64,000 nucleotides of DNA, from positions 1 through 64,000 of the forward strand of contig JACRGQ010000021.1 in the NCBI GenBank assembly GCA_016217735.1, given 5' to 3'. Of the stretch, positions 8,292-16,060 are shown one piece after another. Both the position numbers and the translations under genes were made by a program. A model generated the notes under the pieces. That model saw only the letters and a list, made by a program, of their open reading frames with translations, searched no databases and had not been told where the DNA came from. This stretch comes from Nitrospinota bacterium (GTDB lineage Bacteria > Nitrospinota_A > UBA7883 > JACRGQ01). Every line of letters begins with the position of its first letter. The first letter of the stretch is position 1.

Positions 8292-9188
8292 CTATTTCAG
8301 GCAAGCGGCCAAATAGGTTGTTACATCCCCGCCCGCGAAATTCGGCACATAGCCGTCAGGCGCCTTTTGGTTGCAGCGCGCGGGATCGCCAGCCGCAATA
8401 TTGCCGATATTCTGAATGTTCGCGGCGAGGTTGTTGATCGCCTGCGAGGTACTGTTGGTGCTGCTGGCGCTGCCGCCGAAAACACAGACGAGGTCTTTAG
8501 AGGCGGCCACCAGGGCGGTGGCGGCATAATCGGCGTATGTGACAGTGCCGGTGTATATGGCATTCAGCGGCGTCAGGTCGGCGGTGCCGCAATTGCCGTT
8601 GCAGTTTTTCGGCAGGCCGTTGGCGTCAAACCCGCCAAGCTGCGAGCCAATGGCGAGGATCGTGGACGTGGCTTCCGAAATTCCAAGCTGCAGGAGCAGG
8701 CTCTTTTGCTCTTCGGTGTAGCTGGCCAAGCAGCCGGAAGCGGCTTGGCTGACCCCCGCCGCGCCCGCCGGTTTCATCCCCGATGCGGTTTTCTGGTTGC
8801 TGAGAACGGTGGTGGCATTGACGATGGTGTTCAGGTTCGTAACGGTGATAGCGGTCGGCAGCCCCTTCGAAATGGTGGCGAAATCGGAACCGCCGCTTTT
8901 ATTGGTGTCGGCGTTCTTGGCAACCGTCAACACGTCAAGGCCCGCGGCGCCCATGTAGGCGGTGGCCAGTTGCTGGGAAGTCGCATTGTCGGGACACGTG
9001 TTGTTTGGACACTGCGCCTGGAGGATGGTGACGGCCGTCGCGTAATCGCCGTTATTGATGGCGATCTGCGCGGCTTCCTTGGTGGCGGCGCCCGAGTTCT
9101 TATCCGCCAGCGAATCAAACGCGTTCTTGCCGCAGGCGGCCAGCATGAGAGCCGCGGCCAAAGCAATGCCGAATTTTTTGCCGAACAT
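8292..9188 (-). CDS. Secreted lipoprotein, function unknown
   Basis: 298 aa. The N-terminus MFGKKFGIALAAALMLAACGKN is a lipoprotein signal with lipobox LAAC. It is preceded by GAGGAG about 8 bp before the ATG. The mature protein is Ala/Asn/Thr-rich with a TPR-like helical start (AAQIAINNGDYATAVTILQ) and several cysteines (CPNNTCPDN, CNGNCG) that may form disulphides in the periplasm. No enzymatic motif is seen. It precedes the outer-membrane barrel gene by 34 bp and may act with it at the outer membrane; that is inference only. Confidence 0.75.
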   Translation of the reverse strand: MFGKKFGIALAAALMLAACGKNAFDSLADKNSGAATKEAAQIAINNGDYATAVTILQAQCPNNTCPDNATSQQLATAYMGAAGLDVLTVAKNADTNKSGGSDFATISKGLPTAITVTNLNTIVNATTVLSNQKTASGMKPAGAAGVSQAASGCLASYTEEQKSLLLQLGISEATSTILAIGSQLGGFDANGLPKNCNGNCGTADLTPLNAIYTGTVTYADYAATALVAASKDLVCVFGGSASSTNSTSQAINNLAANIQNIGNIAAGDPARCNQKAPDGYVPNFAGGDVTTYLAACLK

Positions 9189-9436
9189 ATAATGATCTCC
9201 TCTAAACCGGATAATTTAAAATCCCACTTATTTCAAAGACAAAGCAAATGCCTGATCTCCAGTTCTCCCCGAAATTCTAATCTCCACCGTAACGAATCGC
9301 AATACTTTTTTAGCAACTCCACGAATACCTTGGGCTTGGCATCATTGGCGGATAAGACGCGCCGCTCCGCATTATCATCATCAGGCCGTTCGTAATTGAG
9401 GAATCGACGCCGATACTGAAGCGGAAAATAAAAAAA

Positions 9437-9517
9437 ATCGGCCGCCTTGGGGGAGGTTAGGGGGGTCTGAGTTCAAGGAGGCTTGGTGGGATCCTTCAAC
9501 TCTACAAGGCGGCCGAT
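9437..9517. repeat. 13-bp inverted repeat enclosing a G-rich 55-nt loop
   Basis: ATCGGCCGCCTTG (9437-9449) pairs perfectly with CAAGGCGGCCGAT (9505-9517). The loop has runs GGGGG and GGGGGG and a small AAGGA/TCCTT stem. An A-run precedes the left arm but no T-run follows the right arm, so it is not a classic plus-strand terminator. On the minus strand the hairpin is followed by T residues, so a minus-strand terminator-like or structured RNA role is possible. Confidence 0.6.
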
Positions 9518-9585
9518 ACTAATTCCAACCTGCCACGGACATTTTCACCCACCCCTCAATTACATTATACGCCTAAAAGCTCCGG

Positions 9586-9614
9586 TTGGTATTGATACCG
9601 AAGTCCGGTATAAT
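9586..9614 (+). promoter_or_regulatory. Sigma70-type promoter of gmhA, apparently leaderless
   Basis: TTGGTA (9586-9591), 17-bp spacer, consensus TATAAT (9609-9614). The -10 box ends only 7 bp before the ATG at 9622, so transcription would begin at or next to the start codon. No Shine-Dalgarno sequence is present. Confidence 0.65.
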
Positions 9615-9621
9615 CCGCCCG

Positions 9622-10203
9622 ATGGAGCATATTTATAAAGAAGCCGTTAGCTCACACATATCGGTTATTCAATTACTTGCGCACGATGCCGCGCTGGCCC
9701 TAGCTGTGGCGGCCATTGGCCGGGCGGCTGCCCAAACGCTTAAAAACGGCGGCAAGGTACTGCTCTGCGGCAACGGCGGCAGCGCCGCCGACTGCCAGCA
9801 CATCGCGGCCGAACTGGTGGGGCGCTTCGGCAAAGACCGCCCGCCGCTTGCCGCCATTGCCCTCACCGTCGACAGTTCCGCCATCACCGCCATCGGCAAC
9901 GATTACGGCTTTAACGCCATTTACGCCAGACAAGTGGAAGGGCTGGGGAAGCCGGGCGACCTCCTGATCGGCATCACCACCAGCGGCAACAGCCCGAACG
10001 TGGTGGAGGCGGTGATGAAAGCCGAATCAATGGGCCTCAAGACCGCCGTCCTCACCGGCGCGAACACGGAATCGAAAATCGCGGCCATAGCCGATGTTTG
10101 TGTCCACATCCCCTCATCCGACACACCGCGGATACAGGAGGCCCACATCCTGATCGGCCACATCATCTGCGCGCAGATCGAACACGAGCTTTTCGGCATC
10201 TGA
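9622..10203 (+). CDS. gmhA: Phosphoheptose isomerase (sedoheptulose-7-phosphate isomerase)
   Basis: 193 aa from MEHIYKEAV; the in-frame upstream ATG at 9586 would overlap the promoter. It is a single SIS domain with GNGGSAADCQHIAAELVGRF, the diagnostic IALTVDSSAITAIGNDYG block (DSS sugar-phosphate site), TTSGNSPNV, and the C-terminal IQEAHILIGHIICAQIE helix containing the catalytic Glu/His. GmhA makes D-glycero-D-manno-heptose-7-phosphate, the first step to ADP-heptose for the LPS inner core. DiaA is the main alternative, but the GNDYG and QEAHILIGH residues favour GmhA. It is convergent with nusA. Confidence 0.92.
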   Translation: MEHIYKEAVSSHISVIQLLAHDAALALAVAAIGRAAAQTLKNGGKVLLCGNGGSAADCQHIAAELVGRFGKDRPPLAAIALTVDSSAITAIGNDYGFNAIYARQVEGLGKPGDLLIGITTSGNSPNVVEAVMKAESMGLKTAVLTGANTESKIAAIADVCVHIPSSDTPRIQEAHILIGHIICAQIEHELFGI

Positions 10204-10211
10204 CGCCGCCT

Positions 10212-10232
10212 CTTTATTCCGTGTGAATAAAG
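10212..10232. terminator. Hairpin between convergent gmhA and nusA
   Basis: CTTTATTC-CGTGT-GAATAAAG, an 8-bp perfect stem in the 33-bp gap between the two stops. It lacks a long T-run, so efficiency is uncertain; it could serve both strands. Confidence 0.55.
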
Positions 10233-10236
10233 CGGG

Positions 10237-11250
10237 TTACTTGACGTTAATGGTCCACCGGGTGAGCCGCGAGGCGAGCCGGATGTTCAGCCCCCCCTTG
10301 CCAACGGCTATCGACTGCTGATCCGGCTCAAGTTCCACGTACGCGGTCATCGCCTGCCAATCGCACCGCACCCTCTTCACTTTCGCCGGCGTCAGCGCCG
10401 CGGCGATCAGCTCTTCCGGATTTTCGGACCAGGGGATGATGTCGATATTCTCCCCTTTGAGTTCCTTGATGATGTTCTTCACCCGCTGTCCCGCCGGCCC
10501 GATGCAGGTGCCAACCGGATCGACGTTCGGTTTGGTGCCGATCACCGCCACCTTGGCCCGGCCGCTGGTATCGCGCGCCAGCGCCTTGATCACCACCACG
10601 CCGTCGGCCACTTCCGGCACCTCGCGGGCGAAGAGGTGGCGCAGCAGGAGCGGGTGCGTGCGCGAAACGGTATACACCGGGTCGTCGCCGCCCGGCTCCG
10701 CGCCGACGATGATGACCTTGATCACCTCGCCGTTGTGGAATGTTTCGCGGAACGCCTGTTCTTTCCGGGAGAGCACCGCCAGCGTTTCCCCCGCCTTCAA
10801 CAGATACTCGTCGCGCTCGCTCTTTCCCACCACGGTGGCCACAATCAGCTTGCCGTAGTCCTGGGCCAGCGCCGCCACCCGCTGTTCCGTCTCCAGTTCA
10901 CGCAAATTTTTGCGCATCACGCCGCGGGTTGTTTGCGCCGCCAGCCGTCCCAGATCGGGAAAATCAAACGGTATCTCCAGCATATCGCCGGCACGGACGT
11001 CTTCCCTCACCGCGCGGGCCTCCGCCAGCGATATCTCGCTGTCGTCCAGCGGCTCGTCCCTCACCGCCAGCACCTGCGCCAGCGAGAAAGTGCCGTCCTC
11101 CGTGTTGAACTTCGCGCGCAGGTTGTGCTCGCCGCTCTTGCGCTGCGCGGCGAGGGCGATGCCGCTTTCGATGGCGGTCACCAGCACGGCGCCGCCGATG
11201 CCCCGCTCGCGCGCCGCTTCCTCTATGATCTCTTTAAGATTCTGTTTCAT
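10237..11250 (-). CDS. nusA: Transcription elongation/termination factor NusA
   Basis: 337 aa. An N-terminal RNAP-binding domain (ESGIALAAQRKSG), then an S1 domain (GKLIVATVVGKSERDEYLLKAG), then KH1 and KH2 with the conserved VDPVGTCIGPAGQRVKNIIKELKGENIDIIPW and AVGKGGLNIRLASRLT. It lacks the C-terminal acidic repeats of the E. coli protein, which is common outside Proteobacteria. Its start overlaps the rimP stop by 4 bp (ATGA), indicating translational coupling. infB, which often follows nusA, is instead at 60-62 kb. Confidence 0.95.
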   Translation of the reverse strand: MKQNLKEIIEEAARERGIGGAVLVTAIESGIALAAQRKSGEHNLRAKFNTEDGTFSLAQVLAVRDEPLDDSEISLAEARAVREDVRAGDMLEIPFDFPDLGRLAAQTTRGVMRKNLRELETEQRVAALAQDYGKLIVATVVGKSERDEYLLKAGETLAVLSRKEQAFRETFHNGEVIKVIIVGAEPGGDDPVYTVSRTHPLLLRHLFAREVPEVADGVVVIKALARDTSGRAKVAVIGTKPNVDPVGTCIGPAGQRVKNIIKELKGENIDIIPWSENPEELIAAALTPAKVKRVRCDWQAMTAYVELEPDQQSIAVGKGGLNIRLASRLTRWTINVK

Positions 11251-11702
11251 TCTTCAAAATCCAGCCTGGCGCGCGCCACGTCGTTATAGGTAAATTCAAC
11301 CGGTTCCCCTTGCGCGGGGACGACCCGGTATTTGCCGCCGCCGGACGCTTCCAGCATGCCGTCGGCCTTGTCCGGCCCGTTAAACCCTTTCCTGAACACC
11401 ACGCGGGCGAAGTTCCCCGCGCTCTTGGCAAAATGTTCCTCTTTGGTCAGCTTGCGGGTAAGCCCCGGCGACGAGACCTCCATCACGTAATGCGCCGCGA
11501 AGAGGTCCTCCACGTCGAGCAGCGCGGAAATATGGTGGCTCACCGTTTCGCAGTGCCCCAAAGTCACGCCGCCGGGCCGGTCGATGTATATCTTCAAATG
11601 CTGGTGGGGGCCGCTGGCGACCACATCGATGTCGTACAGCGTCATCCCTTCGCGCTCAAGCACCGGCGCGAGCATTTCCCGTATCCGTTCTTCCACGCTC
11701 AT
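11247..11702 (-). CDS. rimP: Ribosome maturation factor RimP
   Basis: 151 aa, normal length. It has the N-terminal alpha/beta domain with YDIDVVASGPHQHLKIYIDRPGGVTLGHC and DYV-like VEDLFAAHYVMEVSSPGLTRKLTKEEHFAKSAG, which is the family signature, and a C-terminal SH3-like barrel. It assists 30S subunit maturation. It overlaps nusA downstream (ATGA) and gspM upstream (ATGA). Confidence 0.95.
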   Translation of the reverse strand: MSVEERIREMLAPVLEREGMTLYDIDVVASGPHQHLKIYIDRPGGVTLGHCETVSHHISALLDVEDLFAAHYVMEVSSPGLTRKLTKEEHFAKSAGNFARVVFRKGFNGPDKADGMLEASGGGKYRVVPAQGEPVEFTYNDVARARLDFEE

Positions 11703-12301
11703 TGTTTCGCCTCCGCGTTGGTGTTGGGGGGCAGATACCGCAATCCCGCGATCAGCAGCCGCACCGAAAGGGTCTCGGCCACGTCGTCGGGATAATCCTG
11801 CCGCTGGGAGGCGATCTTCGCCTCCTGTATCTGCATCCGTTTTTGGTCGTTCTCCATCTCCCGCATAAAATCGGCAAGCGCCGCGAGCGGCGCGTTAAAA
11901 GTCACGCTCAAATTGAGGGCGCGGTAGCCGTGGAAATCCGCCGCCTTTTCCGGCTTGCTGGTTCCCAGCGTGATGCCGGCGGCCAGCGCCTTCGCCCGCA
12001 CCAATTCGGCCATCTGCGCGGCGGCCAATGCGTCGGTATCGGCGGTAAAACAGGCATCCTCAACCGATTTCAGGGCGGCCTGATACGCCCCCTGCCGCTG
12101 CCCGTCCGTCCCCGCCCCGGCGACCACCGCGCGGTAGCGCTCCACGCGCTCCGCCAGCCCGGCGATCTCGCCGTCCATCGCGCGGCAGCGGTCCATCAGC
12201 GGTTCCGCCACGGCGAAATAGAGCAGGATGAGGACGATAGCGCCCCCGCCGAAAAACAGCCAAAGCCGTTCGCGCCGGGAAAAACGGGAGAAGTCCATCA
12301 T
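11699..12301 (-). CDS. gspM: GspM/PilO-like secretion assembly-platform protein
   Basis: About 200 aa. The start at 12301 overlaps the gspL stop as ATGA; a GTG at 12307 is also in frame. A short cytoplasmic tail with basic residues (FSRFSRRERLWL) leads into one membrane segment (FFGGGAIVLILLYFAVAEPL), a coiled-coil region, and a periplasmic ferredoxin-like domain (GYRALNLSVTFNAPLAALADFMREMEND). This is the layout of type II secretion GspM or type IV pilus PilO. Position directly after a GspL-like gene supports GspM. No other gsp or pil genes are in the window. Confidence 0.72.
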   Translation of the reverse strand: MMDFSRFSRRERLWLFFGGGAIVLILLYFAVAEPLMDRCRAMDGEIAGLAERVERYRAVVAGAGTDGQRQGAYQAALKSVEDACFTADTDALAAAQMAELVRAKALAAGITLGTSKPEKAADFHGYRALNLSVTFNAPLAALADFMREMENDQKRMQIQEAKIASQRQDYPDDVAETLSVRLLIAGLRYLPPNTNAEAKQ

Positions 12302-13689
12302 TTGCACTCCATCCCCAGTTTGAAGCGTTCCCCGGCGGGGGTGGTCTGCACCGCCGCCAGCATCTGCGCGTTCTTCAATCCGCCGGAACCCTCCATCGCC
12401 TTCAACAGGGACGTGGCATTGGCGGAGACCCCGGCGATAGTGACGGCGCAGGGGCGGAATTCAAGCTCGGTGATGAAGGTGTCGCGCGGCAGCCCGCCGG
12501 TGAGCGCCGCAAGCATTTCAAGGTTGAACGATTTTTGGGCGGCGAATGCGTTCATGCCGTCAAAGTAGGCCTGATACTCCCCCATCCTGAGTTGCAACCC
12601 CTCCCCTTTGCGCACCTCGCTCTTGAGCGCCGCCAGTTCCGTTTCGAGGCGGTGCATCGCCTTCCATCGGACGCCGTAGGCCGTGCCGGCCCACACCACC
12701 ATAAGCGCCGCGATTACCGCCGCCGCGCCGCGCAACAGCCGCCGCACGATATGGTGCCGCAGCCGCCGCTGGGTTTTCGGGATGAAGTTGAACGCCGCGC
12801 CATCATGATAAAACCCGGCCGCGGCGAACGCGGCGGCGGCATATTCCACCCCGTCATTTTCTTTTTCCACGGGAAGCGTCTTTACTTTGGCGCTCTTCAG
12901 TTCGGCCCGCGCGGCAAGGCGGTTTGCCGCCGCTTGCCGCAGCCGCGCCGCGCCGCCGGTGATCGTCAGGTTATCCAGATACTCCGGCAGATTGTCCACC
13001 CCGGACGCCAGCTTAAGACGGTCAAACTCGGCGGCGATCTGATCGGCCACCTGCGGGGCGGGGGTGTCGGCCAAAATGCCGGCGCTGAAAAAATCCCGCT
13101 CGTCCAGCTCCGGCTTGAAGCGGAGCCAGCGTGAATAGACTGTTTTTTTGCCGTGCGCGAGGGTCAGGTCAAAACCGTCCCGCGCGATATCGGCGGATGC
13201 GCGGGGCGCATCCCCCGCCGCCGGCAAAAACGCCGCGGAAAAAAGCGAAACGATATCGGCGTGAAGCCCCGCCGCGCGGGCGGCATCGTAATAGGCGTTG
13301 AAATCTTCCAGCTTGAGCCCCGCGAGGTTCACCGTGTAACCGGCATCCGTCCGCTCCGCCACCGTGTAGGAGTGGACAAGGCGGTCGGCGGGAATGGGGA
13401 AATGGCGCGGCACCTCGAATTCCATCATCCGCGCCAGCATCTCGGCGTCGCGGGCCGGGATATGCGCGGAGGTGAGGTGGAACAGGGAGCGCGGCAAAAG
13501 GAGGATGAGATAATCGGGATCGGGGGAAATCTTGTCGAGCGCCTCTTTCACCTGCGCGGCGGCGGCTTCCCGCAGGAAGGAACCCTTTATCAGGGCGGTT
13601 CCCTTCACCGCCCCCCCTTGCAGCCCTTCGGCATACACGGCGGCGGCGCTGAAGCCGTCCCTGATATCCACAACCGCTATTTCACGCAT
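12298..13689 (-). CDS. gspL: GspL-like (PilM-PilN fused) secretion protein
   Basis: 463 aa. An actin-like cytoplasmic part (residues about 1-300, beginning MREIAVVDIRDGFSAAAVY, with LLLLPRSLFHLTSAHIPARDAEMLARMMEFEVPRHFP) is followed by one membrane segment around 325-350 (GAAAVIAALMVVWAGTAYG), a coiled coil, and a periplasmic ferredoxin-like domain (TFITELEFRPCAVTIAGVSANATSLLKAMEG). This is a PilM-like plus PilN-like fusion, as in GspL of type II secretion. It heads an overlapping operon gspL-gspM-rimP-nusA. Its first 14 codons and 5' leader are duplicated at 14,729-14,824. Confidence 0.78.
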   Translation of the reverse strand: MREIAVVDIRDGFSAAAVYAEGLQGGAVKGTALIKGSFLREAAAAQVKEALDKISPDPDYLILLLPRSLFHLTSAHIPARDAEMLARMMEFEVPRHFPIPADRLVHSYTVAERTDAGYTVNLAGLKLEDFNAYYDAARAAGLHADIVSLFSAAFLPAAGDAPRASADIARDGFDLTLAHGKKTVYSRWLRFKPELDERDFFSAGILADTPAPQVADQIAAEFDRLKLASGVDNLPEYLDNLTITGGAARLRQAAANRLAARAELKSAKVKTLPVEKENDGVEYAAAAFAAAGFYHDGAAFNFIPKTQRRLRHHIVRRLLRGAAAVIAALMVVWAGTAYGVRWKAMHRLETELAALKSEVRKGEGLQLRMGEYQAYFDGMNAFAAQKSFNLEMLAALTGGLPRDTFITELEFRPCAVTIAGVSANATSLLKAMEGSGGLKNAQMLAAVQTTPAGERFKLGMECK

Positions 13690-13744
13690 ATACGGAGGCT
13701 ATTCTAACCTCACTGGCGGGCCAAAACGCAAAACTTTTTCGCGC
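13649..13744. repeat. 96-bp direct repeat, copy A (gspL start region)
   Basis: Aligns without gaps to 14,729-14,824 at a constant offset of 1080 bp with 11 mismatches in 96. It covers the first codons of gspL and its leader. The two copies bracket the ferredoxin-metallohydrolase gene. Confidence 0.9.
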
Positions 13745-13853
13745 GCCGCCTCCACGGCGGCCATGCCCATCCGGCGAAAACGCCACGTAATGACCACAGC
13801 TTTGTATGCGGTGGTACAATTAAATAATAAGGCAGCGCCTATGGAGGCAACTC

Positions 13854-14732
13854 ATGGCCGACCGATCAAAATCGCTCAACGCTAACGTCACTGGCGAGTT
13901 TTTCGTCGATGCCACCTGCATCAACAGCGGCGCGTGCCGCGCCGTGGCTCCGGCCGTCTTTGCCGAGCGCCACGGGCGATCATACGTCCAACGCCAGCCA
14001 ACGAACGATGAGGAGCGCGCGCTGGCGCTGATGGCAAGCGCGGCATGTCCCGCAGGCTCCATCGGCCCGTCGGCGGAAGAGGCGGGGGCGCCGGCCGTCG
14101 AACTCTTTCCGCAAAAGATCGCGGACAATGTGTACTACAACGGCTACAACTCGCCGCTCAGTTTCGGCGCATCGTCATACCTTATCCGGCGGCCGGAAGG
14201 GAACGTGCTTATCGATGCGCCGCGCTTCGAACCGGATCTGGTACGGCGGCTGGAGCAGATGGGGGGCGTGGCGCTGATGTTTCTCACCCACAGGGATGAT
14301 GTGGGGGAACACGAGCGGTTCGCCGCGCATTTCGGCTGCAAACGGATCATGCACCGATCCGACCTGCATCGCGGGTTGACTGCGGTGGAGGTGACGGTGG
14401 AAGGCGTTGAGCCTGTGCGGCTGGCCGGCGACCTGTTGGTGATCCCGGTGCCGGGGCATACCAAAGGCTCCATCTGCCTGTTGCACGGCGCGTTCCTTTT
14501 CACCGGCGACCATCTGGCGCAAAACCCAAACCGCACCCATCCCACGGCTTTCAACAACCATTGCTGGTATTCGCGGCAAGAGCAGACCGCCTCGATGAAA
14601 CGGCTGGCGGCATACGACTTTGAATGGATACTTCCCGGCCACGGCGGCAGGGCGCACTACCCGTTGGGGGAGATGAAACAAAAAATGGCCGAGTGCATCG
14701 CTTGGATGGAAAGCGTACAGGCGCGCACCTGA
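13854..14732 (+). CDS. Metallo-beta-lactamase-fold hydrolase with N-terminal ferredoxin-like domain
   Basis: 292 aa. The N-terminal domain (FVDATCINSGACRAVAPAVF ... SAACPAGSI) resembles the single-cluster ferredoxin fused to this MBL family, but the usual CxxCxxC reads C22-x-x-S25-x-x-C28, with C65, so one ligand is a serine. The hydrolase domain has LTHRDDVGEHERF (the family's variant of HxHxDH), PVPGHTKGSICL, FTGDHLA and LPGHGGR. GGAGG lies 7 bp before the ATG. A candidate promoter is TGACCA-N18-TACAAT just upstream. Its TGA stop at 14,730 is supplied by the first bases of the 96-bp repeat copy B, suggesting the gene's end was formed at the duplication junction. Substrate unknown. Confidence 0.8.
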   Translation: MADRSKSLNANVTGEFFVDATCINSGACRAVAPAVFAERHGRSYVQRQPTNDEERALALMASAACPAGSIGPSAEEAGAPAVELFPQKIADNVYYNGYNSPLSFGASSYLIRRPEGNVLIDAPRFEPDLVRRLEQMGGVALMFLTHRDDVGEHERFAAHFGCKRIMHRSDLHRGLTAVEVTVEGVEPVRLAGDLLVIPVPGHTKGSICLLHGAFLFTGDHLAQNPNRTHPTAFNNHCWYSRQEQTASMKRLAAYDFEWILPGHGGRAHYPLGEMKQKMAECIAWMESVQART

Positions 14733-14824
14733 AGCCGTCCCTGATATCCGCAACCGCTATTTCACGCATTTACGCCGGCCATCCCAACTTTACCGGCGGC
14801 CCAAAACGCAAAACTTTTTCGCGC
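14729..14824. repeat. 96-bp direct repeat, copy B (vestigial gspL start)
   Basis: Second copy of 13,649-13,744. On the minus strand it still encodes MREIAVADIRDGF, then runs antisense into the metallohydrolase gene, so it is a broken gspL start. A clover-leaf element begins 16 bp further on. Confidence 0.9.
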
Positions 14825-14840
14825 CAACCCTCTCCCCTGT

Positions 14841-14899
14841 TGTCATTCCCGCGTAGGCGGGAATCCAGGCTCTGGATGCCCGTCTGCACGGGCATGACA
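14841..14899. mobile_element. Clover-leaf palindromic element, 59 bp, no ORF
   Basis: Reads TGTC, hairpin ATTCCCGC-GTAG-GCGGGAAT, CCAG-GCT-CTGG, hairpin ATGCCCGT-CTGC-ACGGGCAT, GACA. Outer TGTC/GACA and inner CCAG/CTGG pair, giving a three-leaf fold. Same architecture as 46,722-46,798 and the GIY-YIG-bearing copy at 56,940-57,327. Confidence 0.85.
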
Positions 14900-14914
14900 T
14901 CTTTCGGAAACAAA

Positions 14915-16060
14915 TTACAAGGTGAAATTGCTTCCTTTGGGGCGCATTTTACGATCAATCACCATATCAAATTGCAAAACAGCTTTGATTTCTTCAAGAA
15001 GGTGCTCAAATTTATCATTCTTGTAAAGAAGCGCATCGTAGTCGCAAATGCACCTAATTATTCCCTGTTGTTGGAGCACTCTCATACATTCATCAGCGGA
15101 AATATCGAGCCGTTTTGCTAAAGCTTCGACCTTAGCAAAAGGTGGAATATAAGGCTCCTCTTTCCGCCTCAGGACAATAACCCCAGCCACTTTTTCCGCA
15201 AAACAACGGTCAAAAAACATGCCATCATCCTTTCTTGACCAATAGTGCTTCCCATCCCCCGCAAAAATGGCCTCGGCTCCGAAAAGAGCATCACAAATAT
15301 CTATGTCTTGCTTATTGTCTGCTTCCATTGCGATCAGATTGATGCTGTTCTGGCCTGATGGATGGGCAAAGGCTCCGGCAGCGTTCCTGATAGATTTTTT
15401 TATTTGGCCACTATCTTCACCCGTTATGTCCCTTGCTTCCAAGGCGGTCATTCCTCCGGCATATGTCAATTCCAACAATTGTTTTGATGGAACCAAGAAC
15501 CTTACTTCCGCCCGATTGCCCTGGCTGTCAAAATTGTGGATTTGTTCCGCGTCCAACTGGGCTTTTTCTTTGATAAATTCGACAAGTTGCTCAAACATGC
15601 CTTCGTCGAAATCGACTGAAAGAGATAATTCAAACCTCTTTCCGATTTTTATATTTTTTGTTTCTTCCTTGATTCGCATCAAAAATTTGTCGCGTCGGTT
15701 ATCCCATTCCAGCTTAGATAATTTCTTCATCTGGATATTGAAAGTTAAGCTCCCTTTCTTCATTACAAAGTCAATTGGACGTTCTCCTTGATTGGGCGAC
15801 TCGGGTTCATAGGATATGGATATTGAGGGATGTTGCCGACATAATTTTACGGCAAAGTTATGCTCGGCGATGGTATCCCAAAAAGTCTTGCCTCGTGCCT
15901 CCTCAAGCCGCTTGTTAAGCTTATCCATCCCCCGGTTGTGTAATAGGGTCATATTTTCGTCCAATCGACTGATGTCTTTCTCGCTGATTATTCCCCTTGA
16001 AATCAACAAATGATCAACATCCAAGAATATTTGTTTTGCGCTAATTCTAATCATGATCAT
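14915..16060 (-). CDS. Protein of unknown function in a toxin-antitoxin operon, possible PD-(D/E)XK-like fold
   Basis: 381 aa, not recognised. The segment GERPIDFVMKKGSLTFNIQMKKL has the D...QxK spacing seen in restriction-endonuclease-like folds, preceded by a helix with E (DTIAEHNFAVKL), but this is weak evidence. The C-terminal part includes CFAEKVAGVIVLRRKEEPYIPPF and a winged-helix-like tail (VEALAKRLDISADECMRVLQQQ). Its start overlaps the PIN toxin stop by about 14 bp, so it is the third gene of the phd-PIN operon. The gene is visibly more AT-rich than its neighbours, a sign of recent acquisition. Confidence 0.65.
   Translation of the reverse strand: MIMIRISAKQIFLDVDHLLISRGIISEKDISRLDENMTLLHNRGMDKLNKRLEEARGKTFWDTIAEHNFAVKLCRQHPSISISYEPESPNQGERPIDFVMKKGSLTFNIQMKKLSKLEWDNRRDKFLMRIKEETKNIKIGKRFELSLSVDFDEGMFEQLVEFIKEKAQLDAEQIHNFDSQGNRAEVRFLVPSKQLLELTYAGGMTALEARDITGEDSGQIKKSIRNAAGAFAHPSGQNSINLIAMEADNKQDIDICDALFGAEAIFAGDGKHYWSRKDDGMFFDRCFAEKVAGVIVLRRKEEPYIPPFAKVEALAKRLDISADECMRVLQQQGIIRCICDYDALLYKNDKFEHLLEEIKAVLQFDMVIDRKMRPKGSNFTL

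Larger units (their letters stand above)
9189..9621. other. 433-bp intergenic region between divergent genes
   Basis: No plausible ORF. It holds the upstream region of the lipoprotein gene, a perfect 13-bp inverted repeat around a G-rich loop (9437-9517) and, at its end, the gmhA promoter. The stretch 9240-9400 shows nothing recognisable. Confidence 0.6.

Noticed and set aside
9437-9517. Integron attC site
   Set aside because: The inverted repeat lacks RYYYAAC/GTTRRRY core sites at its ends, and no integrase or cassettes are nearby.
13853-14755. ORF starting MREIAVADIRDGF opposite the hydrolase (14,551-14,769)
   Set aside because: It is the duplicated gspL start running antisense into the hydrolase gene, not a functional gene.
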